Source: Plotosus lineatus (Eukaryota > Chordata > Actinopteri > Siluriformes > Plotosidae). Taken from it: 64,000 bases of DNA. Position numbers and translations under genes: made by a program. Below are positions 34,549 through 43,816 of this stretch, in pieces; within the stretch, counting starts at the first letter, position 1; each line of letters begins with the position of its first letter. Location of the stretch: contig CM045733.1 in NCBI GenBank assembly GCA_024760905.1, positions 23,030,001 through 23,094,000 of the forward strand, given 5' to 3'. A model generated the notes under the pieces. That model did no database searches. It was not told the DNA's origin and saw nothing but the letters and a program-made list of their open reading frames with translations.

Positions 34549-34920
34549 CAGTCGGCCCCCTTCTTACAAAACCCCCTGAATATAAAAAATCCAGTATACA
34601 AAAAACATTTTCCTAAATTTTTGTCCTCTGTATACAAAACAACTTCTTACGAAAAGCGCCAAACCCGCCATTCAAACATTAAAACGTGCCATTCAAACAA
34701 TGTGCGAATTGCTCTCTCATTGGCTGTTTCCCAACATCCTGCCCCGCTGGCCTCCCATTGGCTAGAAGGGATGACGCAGCTCCCTCCCATTGGCTAGCTC
34801 TCAACATCCCGCCCCGCTGGCCTCCCATTGGCTAGGAGGGATGACGCTGTCGTTCCAACTTTGTTCAAATTTGTTTGAGCCGTGTTCATGTATGTGTGTC
34901 ATTCCAACTGCATTTTATGA
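34549..34920. mobile_element. Tigger-like element end with promoter-like tandem duplication
   Basis: TACAGTCGGCCCCCTTCTTAC resembles a TA-flanked Tigger terminus, and the following repeats of 'TTCTTACGAAA' type text fit terminal-repeat sequence. At 34709-34862 there are four ATTGG (inverted CCAAT) boxes at 34719, 34757, 34789 and 34827. Two GATGACGC motifs and GC-rich CCCCGC blocks sit in a 70-bp direct duplication. No opposite end or reading frame was found, so element identity is uncertain. Confidence 0.5.
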
Positions 34921-34944
34921 CTCATGTTTTTAACCTTCCAAAAC

Positions 34945-34988
34945 ATTTGTAAGATTATCACTCTGCTAAGAAGACATGGTCAACACAT

Positions 34989-35028
<40 letters not shown>

Positions 35029-35155
35029 ACACACATACACACACAGGCTCGTGTGATTCCCGGTGAAAGTGATTCCTGGTGCCATGGTCATTGTAAGATT
35101 ATAACTCTGCTAACAAGACATGGTCAACACACGTCAGCACACACACACACAGGTG

Positions 35156-35209
<54 letters not shown>

Positions 35210-35312
35210 CGCGCAGACACACACACACACGTGATTCCCAGTGAAAGTGATTCCCAGTGTCATGGTCATTGTAAGATTATAACTCTGCGAAGAAGATATG
35301 GTCAACACACAT

Positions 35313-35356
<44 letters not shown>

Positions 35357-35490
35357 GTGCGCACACTCACACACACACACGCGCGTGTGATTCCCGGTGA
35401 AAGTGATTCCCAGTGCCATGATCATTGTAAGATTATAACTCTGCTAAGAAGACATAGTCAACACACACGAGCACACAACCCTGATTTCAC
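34945..35490. repeat. Minisatellite of about 140-180 bp units carrying (CA)n
   Basis: The block GTAAGATTA...CTCTGC(T/G)AAGAAGA...GGTCAACACA starts at 34949, 35092, 35271 and 35427. Each unit continues through a CA-rich tract of variable length and GTGATTCCCGGTGAAAGTG. Spacing is 143, 179 and 156 bp, differing mainly by CA tract length. Confidence 0.9.
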
Positions 35491-35540
35491 CCAAAGTTGG
35501 CCAAGATATGTGCAAACTTTCCTACCCTGATAGGACTAGG

Positions 35541-36624
35541 TCGTTCAGTAAATGAATAACTGAATGAATGGCTCTTGAATTACGAGTGTCTCACAAGCTA
35601 AAGTTACAGGTTTACTTTTGATGGAAAACATTTCATGTACTGTATGCACCTTTTCAGGGAAGAGGTGCATATAAATGAGACAAAAGTACTTTAGATATTA
35701 CTGGCTCATTGACACGCTGTTGTAATTCAACGCCTTTTAAATTTTATTTTCTGAGTGTGAGAAATGCAAAAAACAAGCACAATAATATAAACTGTGACCG
35801 GCCATGCTACAACTACTTTTAAAGTAGTGGTGTTACAGCAAATTAATCAACACCTTCTGACAGTTCTGAGAATCCAACAACATGATAGTATGAAATGGAT
35901 TACTATATGATAGTCTATCTCTGTTTTCATCTGAGAATTTATAATGTACAAGCCACAGATAGATCCAAAATGTGAAGTAGAGAGTGAGAAATGTATTGAT
36001 TTTCCATCATGACAATTTTGAAGAAGATAAATAAACGATATTGAAAATCCACAGAAGCTGAGTGGAAATTCACAGGTTGCACAAAATCATCATCTTACAT
36101 TTCACACATGGTGCCTGACCCTCTATTTCTGTTTCACACACATATTAAAAAGGACTAACAAACAAGTTCGGTGACAGATACACTGCTGTGTAGAGAGGTT
36201 ATCAGTGATAACTATGAAATTGCAAAACAAACTGTAGTTAGCTGAGCTCTGAAGGTGAGAGTGCATTCATCTTTCAGAAACAAAGGGAAAAAGAGCAGAT
36301 CACCTTTTTATTTGAAGTTGGGACTCCAATCAAATGTTTCAGAAATAAAGAATATATTTTAATGCAAGCCCAATTAGCTTATAGTACAGGATAACTGAAG
36401 CAGACTCAGTTGGATACAAGCACAGTTACAGGTTTTATTATTGGAGTTTCCCACTGTCCATGCATGTCCACCACAGGAAATCCAGTTAGGTTACCAAGTC
36501 ACGAGTTGATTGGCTGTTATGCATTAGACAATGCATATGAAAAGCAGTGAGTGAAAAGCAAGCCGATACTCAGACTATATAGAGACATCTATCTGGAACT
36601 CTGCTTTTAGACAATGCTTAAATG
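35541..36624. other. Unannotated stretch of 1.1 kb
   Basis: No supported repeat or gene. Confidence 0.4.
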
Positions 36625-36672
36625 TACACTGCTCAAAAAAGCAAAAAAAAAAAGCAAAGGGAACACTTAAAG

Positions 36673-37171
36673 CTGGGGTCCCCAACCACTGGCCCACAGC
36701 ACAACTGGTACCGGGCCGCACAATAAATAATTATTTATTTCTATTTTATTTATTATCTGAGTCTGAACAATCTTTCAGTTTTGAAAAAAACTTTTATTTT
36801 GAAAACGGCCTGTAACCCACAAGGGGACACATGAACAGAGGCGAATTGGACATGTTTCAAACAATAGCGGGGATTTTGGGTGAGCCTTCATTCTCCCAGC
36901 TGGTGCACCATCACCTGTGGTGTTTTTTTTTTTTTTTTTTTTTTTAGAAAAGTTCAAGCTGTACTTCCCAACCAACTTTATTTCAGCTGTTGAAAAATAA
37001 CATTCCTGGAGTGCTTATTTTTAATGTTATAATAATAATAATAATAATAATAATTTATATAAATAAATTATATTTACAATATAAACAATCTGACACAGCC
37101 CCTCCCCCCATCCGCAGTAAAATTGTCAAGCTTTGACTGGTCCGCGGTTATAAAAAGTTTGGGGACACCTG
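36673..37171 (-). mobile_element. Non-autonomous hAT-like element nested in Tc1-type element
   Basis: CTGGGGTCCCCAACC to GTTTGGGGACACCTG, in reverse orientation to 25219-25806. It has the same core (TGGTGCACCATCACC on plus) and an AAT repeat (37030-37055). Duplication is 7 of 8 bp. Confidence 0.88.
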
Positions 37172-37489
37172 ATTTAAAGAACCAATTGTAACTCCCAAGT
37201 CAGTCACACTTCTGGGATGGCAACCCACACAGTTTTGAAACAACACTACTTGTGAATCAATTTCATCTGCTGTTGTGCAAATGGAAGACAACAGATGGAA
37301 AAGAGAGCCAATTAGCAGGACACCCCAATAGGAATGGTTCTGGAAGTGGTGACCACAGGCCATTTCTCTGTCCTCATCTTCTCTGGCAGATTTTTTGTCA
37401 CTTGTGCAATTTGGCAATACTCCCACCACTCGAGGTATCACGAGGTGGTGTCTACAACCCACAGAAGTTGCACAGGTAATGTAGCATAT

Positions 37490-38340
37490 TCAGGATGGCA
37501 CATCAATGCACACTGTGACAACAAGGTTTTCTATGTCCCCCCAGCACAGTGTCAAGAGCATGGAAAAGATACCAAGAGACATGCCAGTACAATAGAAGAC
37601 ATGGAGGGGCTGAAGGAGGACAAAAACCCAGCAGCAGGACCATTATCTGCTTCTTTGTGCACAGAGGAACAGGAGGAGCACTGCCAGAGTTCTACAAAGT
37701 GACCTCAAACGGCCCCTCTGGTTTCTGTCAAACAGTCACAAACCGGCTGCCTGAGGGTGTTATGAGGGCCTGGCATCTAAGAAACGAGGCCTGTACTTAC
37801 AGCCCAACACTATGCTGTCTGATTGGCATTTGCCAGAGAACACAGAGATTGGCAGATTCACAATTGATGCCCTGTACTCTTCACTGAATGGAGCAGGTCC
37901 ATCCTGAGCATATGTGACAGGCATGACAGAGTCTGGTGACACTGTGGAGAATGTTCTGCTGCCTGCAACATCCTCCAGCATGACTGGTTTTACGGTGGGT
38001 CAATGATGATCTGAGGAGGTATTTCTTTGGACAACCCTCCATGTGCTAGCAAGGGGTATCCTGACTGCCATTAGGTACCAGGATGAGATCCTGAGACCCA
38101 TTGTGAGACAATATGCTGGTGCAGAAGGCCATGGGTTCTTTCTTATGCATGACTATACTAGGCCTCATGTGGCTGGAGTGTGTCAGCTTATCCTGCATGA
38201 TCAAGGCATTGATGTTATGGACTGGCCTGCTACCCGGAGTTCATTGATGCTCTGATTCAGGTCTGGGAGGAGATTCCCCAGGGGAGCATCCATTGTCTCA
38301 TCAGGAGCATGCCCAGGCATTGTAGAGAGTGCATTTCTCA
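37490..38340 (+). pseudogene. Tc1/mariner-type transposase pseudogene
   Basis: Several plus-strand frames together follow a Tc1/mariner-type transposase. The N-terminal part reads VSRAWKRYQETCQYNRRHGG near 37545-37610. AWHLRNEACTYSPTLC is near 37770, and AIRYQDEILRPIVRQYAG plus HGFFLMHDYTRPHVAG (second catalytic D region) is at 38060-38180. Directly after DWPA (38221) the sequence skips to the C-terminal helix (GGDS/GRRFPRG, about 38260). The segment that would carry the third acidic catalytic residue is therefore deleted. Numerous stops. Inactive. Confidence 0.8.
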
Positions 38341-38345
38341 GTAGT

Positions 38346-38986
38346 ATATATTAGAATTTACTCAAGTACTCACGCACAGAAACAAAAGTCTCTCCTTGAT
38401 GAGTGACAATTGGTGCTGTCATCATTAATGTTGATGATTGGCTCCATGATCTTTGGGAACATGGAACTAGAGGTGGCCTTGTTAATTTCTAAGCAGAGCT
38501 AAAAAAAGCATGGCATCCACAGTCATCCTGTAGATTTGGCAGATCTTGGCAAGAGCATGACATTTTAGATGCCAGAGGTTGCCCCTTTGTTTTCCAATGG
38601 GAGGTTGGCATTGGACATCACTTTGTTGACACTAAAGCCAGGGCACTTTTTGCAGAAAATTCAATCAGCCTCAGTTAATACCCCACTAAATAAGATGATT
38701 ATGTGAGCTTCAGGAGAGAGAACTGACCCACGTTCTTTAAACAGGACTGATGGGTTTTAAAAGGTATTTAGATGAGCCTGAAGTAGATTGTACTGAACCA
38801 TAAGAAACTTTTGTACATGTCATTGTCACACCAAAATTATATACAGTATTTCTAATATAGTATTTACTGAGAAAAACATTAAAGTACATCTTTTCGAACT
38901 AATATCTTTTCAAAATTTATAATTAATTAAATGTAAATCCATAATATCTGCTCTTTGGTAAATCTCTGGTAATCGAGCTAATAAAG
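38346..38986. other. Unannotated stretch
   Basis: No supported feature. Confidence 0.4.
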
Positions 38987-39035
38987 AAATCTGTACGAAC
39001 AGATCTTCTTCTTCTTTTCCTTTCGGCTAGTCCCT

Positions 39036-41989
39036 TCAGGGGTCGCCACAGCAAATCCTCTGCCTCCATCTCACCCTGTCCTTTGCATCTTCTTCTCTTA
39101 CACCAACGACCTTCATGTCTTCTTTCACCACATCCATAAATCTTCTCTTTGGCCTTCCTCTAGGCCTTCTGCCTGGTAGTTCCAAGCTCAGCATCCTACT
39201 ACCAATATATTCACTATCCCTCCTCTGTACACGTCCAAACCATCTCAATCTAGCCTCTCTGACTTTGTCTCCAAAACATCTTACATGGGCTGTCCCTCTG
39301 ATGTACTCATTTCTGATCCTATCCATCCTCGTTACTCCCAGAGAGAACCTCAACATTTTCATCTCTGCTACCTCCAGCTGTGCCTCCTGTCTTTTCCTCA
39401 GGGCCACTGTTTCTAAACAGTAGTGAGGCTAACCTTCATTCCGCTCCTTTCCAGGGCATACCTCCCCCTCTCTAGATTTTTGTCCACTTGTTCTCTGCTC
39501 TCACTGCAGATCACAATGTCATCTGCAAACATCATAGTCGATGAAGATGCTTGTCTAACCTCGTCTATCAGCCTGTCCATCACCACTGCACACAAGAAGT
39601 GGCTCAGAGCTGATCCTTGATGTGGTCCCACCCCTACCTTGAATTCTTCAATCACTCCGACAGCACACCTCACCACTGTCTTACATCTCTCATACATGTC
39701 CTGTACCACTCTAACATACTTCTCGGCCACTCCAGACTTCCTCATGCAACACCACAGTTCTTCTCTTGGCACCCTGTCATATGCTTTCTCCAGATCCACA
39801 AAGGCACAATGCATCTCCCTCTGGCCTTCTCTGTACTTCTCTATTAACATCCTCAAAGAAAACACTACATTGGTGGTGCTCTTTCTTGGCATGAAAACAA
39901 ACTGTTGTCTACAAATGCTGACCTCTGCCCTTAGTCTTCTTCTTTTCCTTTCGGCTTTTCCCACAGCGAATCATCTGCCTCCATCTCACCTTATCCTTTG
40001 CATCTTCTACTCTTACACCAACGACCTTCATGTCCTCCTTCACCACATCCATGAATCGTCTCTTTGGTCTTCTCTAGGCCTTTTGCCTGGTAGTTCCAGC
40101 CTCAGCATCCTATTACCAATATACTCACTATCCCTCCTCTTCCACTATTCTTTCCCATAACTTCATCATATGGCTCATCAACTTTATCCCTGTGTAGTTG
40201 CCACAACTCTGCACATCTCCCTTGTTCTTAAAAATGAGCACAAGCACACTTCTCCTCCATTCCCCTGGCATCTGCTCACTCTCTAAGACATTATTGAATG
40301 TTCTCATCAGAATATCTACTGCTACCTCTCCTAGACACTTCCATACCTCCACAGGTATATCATCAGGAACAACTGCCTTTTCACTCTTCATTCTCTTCAG
40401 TGCCCTCCTCACTTCACCCTTACTAATCTTTGCTACTTCCTGCTCCTCAACGGTCACCACTTCAAAGTACTCTTTCCATCTTCCCAGCACACTTCTGTCA
40501 TCAGTCAATACACTTCCCTCTATGTCCTTTATCACTCTAACTTGCTGCACATCCTTCCCATCTCTATCTCTCTGCTGTGCCAACCTGTATAAATCATTTT
40601 CTCCCTCCTTACTGTCCAACCTAGCATACAAGTCATCATCCACCCTCTGTTTGGCCTTTGACACCGCTTCTTTTTGCCTTACGCTGTGTCTCCCTGTACT
40701 CCTATTTACTCTCTTCGGTCATCTCAATGTCCCACTTCTTCTGAGCTAACCTCTTCCTTTGTACACACTCCTGCACTTCCTCATTCCACCACCAAGTCTC
40801 CTTATCTACTTTCCTTCCAGAGACACACCAAGTACTCTTCTACCTATCTCCCTGATCACATTTGCTGTGGTTGTCATCTGGAAGCACTTCCTGACCACAC
40901 AAAGCCTGTTTCAACAACTCCTCGAAGCCAACACGACACTCTTCCTTTTTCAGCTTCCACCACTTTGTCTTCTGCTCTGCCTTTGCCTTCTTCACCTTCC
41001 TCACCATCAGCGTCATCCTGCACACCACCATCCTATGCTGTTTGGCAACACTCTCACCCACTACTACTTTGCAGTTACTGACTTCCTTCAAACTGCATCG
41101 TCTACACAAGATGTAGTCTACCTGTGTGGTCCTACCTCTGCTATTATAAGTCACCCTATGCGCCTGTCTCTTCTGGAAGAAAGTATTCACCACAGCCATT
41201 TCCATCCTTTTTGCAAAATCGATCAACTCCTGTGCTTCTGTGTCCTGTCCTGGATACCAAACCTGCCCATCAATTCCTCATCCCCTCTGTTGCCTGCACC
41301 AACATGTCCATTGAAATCTACACCAATGACCATTCTTTCACCTCTAGGGGTACTCTGCATCACTTCATCTAACTCACTCCAGAATCTCTCCTTCTGTTCT
41401 AGCTCACATCCTGCCTGTGGGGCATAAGCATGAACAACATTGAACATCACACCTTCAATTTCTAACTTGAATCACACCTTCAACTTCTAACTTTCATCAC
41501 TCTGTCTAACACTCTTTTCACTTCTAGAACATTCCTGACAAACCCCTCCTTCAAGATGACTCCTACTCTATTTCTCTTCCCAGCCACACCATGATGAAAC
41601 AGCTTAAACTCTGCTCCTAAGCTTCTAGCTTTGCTACCTTTCCACCTGGTCTCCTGAACACACAGTATGTCCACCTTCCTCCTCTGCATCATGTCAGCCA
41701 GCTCTCTACCTTTTCCTTTCATAGTTCTAACATTCAAGGTCCCTACTCTCAGTCCTAAACTCATGCCTTTCCTCTTCTCTCTCCGCCTATGGACACGCCT
41801 CCCACCTCTCCTTCTTCGACCAACAATAGTCCAATTTCCACCAGCACCCTGTTGGTTAACAGCACTGCTGGCGGTTGTTGTTAACCTGGGCCTCGACCGA
41901 TCCGGTATGGAGGTAATATTTGTGATTTGCATGATAAAGTTTGGCATTGGTTTTACGCTGGATTCCCTTCCTGACACAACCCTCTGCAT
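39036..41989 (-). pseudogene. RTE LINE ORF: endonuclease and reverse transcriptase, broken
   Basis: In gene order (high to low coordinates), the AP-type endonuclease comes first: LRVGTLNVRTMKGKGRELAD, VDILCVQETRWKGSKA (catalytic E), ERMVIGVDFNGHVGAGN (D and N of the active site), TQVDYILCRR. It starts near 41770 and runs to about 41070. A linker follows (WWKLKKEECRVGFEELLKQA). The RT begins near 40660: ALKRMKSEKAVVPDDIPVEV, WKCLGEVAVDILMRTFNNVL, CGNYTGIKLMSHMMKLWERI. A self-family insertion (39937-40139) then breaks it. It resumes with FMPRKSTTNVVFSLRMLIEK, FVDLEKAYDRVPREELW and FADDIVICSESREQV (catalytic DD), ending at 39413. After a deletion the C-terminus (LRFSLGVTRMDRIRNEYIRG to RICCGDP) occupies 39036-39407. 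At least three further frame breaks occur near 41480-41450, 41223 and 40750. Confidence 0.9.
39937..40139 (-). repeat. 5'-truncated RTE 3' end nested inside the RTE LINE
   Basis: On the minus strand this segment repeats the last 200 bp of the same family (SEYIG through CCGAAAGGAAAAGAAG). It lies between the RT blocks KLWERIVEE and RLRAEVSICRQQF of the host LINE. I could not see a clear duplication. Confidence 0.8.
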
Positions 41990-42077
41990 TCATCCGAGCT
42001 TGGGACCGGAATGAGGGAGAGACACTGGTTTGTGCCCCCCTGACCCGCACGGCTGCATTAAATCTGTAGGAACAGGT

Positions 42078-42334
42078 CTGTCTTCCTTTCAGCTTTTTCC
42101 CTTTTACTCGGGAGTCGCCACAGCGAATCATCTGATTCGCACGTTGGATTTGGCAGAGGTTTTTAAGTCGGATGCCCTTCCTGTCACAACCCTTTTTAGC
42201 AAGGGACAGAAACACGCTGACGACTTTGCAGTCTCCTCTTTACGAAAGTCAGCAATGGTTCTTTTACATGCCTCTCACCATAGACAGTGAGAGACATGGC
42301 CTGCCTTTGATAACCCAGTTAGCTGCACTGGGGA
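42078..42334 (-). repeat. SINE-R, 5'-truncated, inserted at the LINE's own target site
   Basis: RTE-like tail on the left (CTTCCTTTCAGC), body truncated at GCACTGGGG on the right, no head. The duplication AATCTGTAGGAACAGGT (42061-42077) and AATCTCTAAGAACAGGT (42335-42351) overlaps the duplication of the LINE at 39003-42059. Confidence 0.92.
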
Positions 42335-42351
42335 AATCTCTAAGAACAGGT

Positions 42352-43065
42352 ACACAATGAAATAGCTGAGAGACTGGCTATATGGTTATTTAGTTTTTTT
42401 TTTTTTTAATATTATATAAATATATAGAAACAAGACTTCAAATATTATAGAAACTACATTTCTAACTTGGCGCCAGGCTAAGCACACTGCAAAACAAAAC
42501 AGAAGTACAATTGTAGCCTGTGTAATGAAATGGGTGTGAACTTCCACACAGAGTTGGTCTGTAAGTTAAGGCATGAGAATCATAAAAACATGACTTACGT
42601 TTGTGCTTCCAGAAAATACCAATGTTTTCTAGAGGTTGTGGAAAATATGTGAATTAGCATAACTCAACCTTGCAGCATGAAACACCTGTCCCCTTCTGCA
42701 GAAGATGTGATCGATATGTCGCTAAATTCTAGACGTCTGGCTGAAAAATCAAACATCAACAGAACAAGATTTCTACCAATATAGAAAAAAAATATATAAA
42801 ACTTTCATTTGATTTACTCTCAGCTCTTTGCTGTGCACCAATTGTCTGTCAACTAAATTAAACCTTGGAGATCAAGTTTGACATGCTGCTACTAGTCCAG
42901 GTAAAGAACAAAAAAAATCAAGTGATCCGAGTGTGAAACAAATGCTAATGTAATTGGCTGATACAATTTCTTCAATAAGACAGAAAGTGTAGGGATGACA
43001 CTATAAATGGATATTTGCAGACAAATATTTCTTATAAAAAACATTTATGGGAAATTATATATAAG
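42352..43065. other. Unannotated stretch
   Basis: No supported feature. There is a T run near 42395. Confidence 0.4.
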
Positions 43066-43816
43066 CACTGTTTGAGTTACGATGTATGCTAGTTACAACC
43101 ACCCGTAATTACGACCACGTCTGACAGATGCCTATTATGAGTTTACTGTATATGTCTGGCAGCACAGCGCATAAAATAGTTGTGGCACCACAGCATCCCA
43201 GCATCACAGCATTCTACCACTACACGCAGTGACCAGAACCCATCGCAGTAACATCTCTTTTACAGTACAATTTTACATTCATTTACTGTACACTGTTACC
43301 ATGGCCCTCAAGAGGAAGTCGGATTCATCAGATGGCAATTCTACCAAGAAAGCAAGGAAGACACTGTCGTTGGAGACGAAGATGAACGTGATAAAGCAGT
43401 ATGACAGATGGGAAAAAAGTAAATTCCATCTCTCAAGATCTCCATCTCTCCCACTCCACGGTGTCTACAATTTTGAAGGACAAGGACCACATTAAGGAAA
43501 CAGTGAAAGCAGCAATCAACTGTCATCACAAAACAGAGTGAAGGACCGATTGCAGAAATGGAAAGTTCTATACACGTGGTTGGAATATAATAGGCAAAAA
43601 AATGTGAAAGTGATGTTGTGAGCAGTGCAAAGTAAGTCTATAAGTTTATTTCACATGTTGAAAGAAAGTGCAGGTGAAGAATACGCTTCACATGAATTCA
43701 TAGCGAGTGCTGGGTGGATTCCGTTTCATTATGTTAAATACCTGACTTACGACCAATCTGACTTACGACTGGTTGGTCAGAGCCAATCTAGATCGTAACT
43801 TGGATAATGAGTGTAT
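43066..43816 (+). mobile_element. Tigger/pogo-like element with N-terminal transposase remnant
   Basis: The ends share GAGTTACGAT (43074) and its inverse ATCGTAACTTGG (near 43790) near an outer ACTCAT/GCACTG motif, so the inverted repeats are worn and the limits approximate. ACTTACGACTGGTTGG-type text near the right end also fits Tigger termini. It encodes a broken N-terminal transposase piece at 43301. Confidence 0.68.
43301..43540 (+). pseudogene. Tigger/pogo transposase N-terminus (CENP-B-type HTH), frameshifted
   Basis: ATG at 43301 gives MALKRKSDSSDGNSTKKARK, then TLSLETKMNVIKQYDRWEK. After a frame change near 43418 it continues VNSISQDLHLSHSTVSTILK, DKDHIKETVKAA. This is the CENP-B/pogo N-terminal helix-turn-helix that binds the element's ends. 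The frame ends soon after and no DDE domain follows. Confidence 0.82.

Larger units (their letters stand above)
36627..38345 (+). mobile_element. Second Tc1/mariner-type element, interrupted by a hAT
   Basis: Left end CACTGCTCAAAAAAGC preceded by TA. It is interrupted at 36673-37171 by a hAT-like element with an 8-bp duplication (ACTTAAAG / ATTTAAAG). The rest continues as a decayed transposase. The right terminal repeat is missing, with similarity fading at about 38340. I recognise the family from its end and from its protein. Confidence 0.8.
39003..42059 (-). mobile_element. RTE-type LINE, near full length
   Basis: Minus-strand element of about 3.06 kb with 5' region, endonuclease, RT, C-terminal domain and the tail CTTCTTCTTTTCC (plus strand). 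The target-site duplication is AAATCTGTACGAACAG (38987-39002) and AAATCTGTAGGAACAG (42060-42075), one mismatch. Internal changes: a fragment of about 200 bp of the same family's 3' end inserted at about 39937-40139, and a deletion of about 275 bp at 39412. Its 5' region (near 41930-41995) and its 3' end both match parts of the SINE-R body. Confidence 0.92.

Noticed and set aside
34945..35490. Regular repeats with variable inserts, superficially CRISPR-like
   Set aside because: Units are long and tandem, the variable parts are CA tracts, and the genome is vertebrate; this is a minisatellite.
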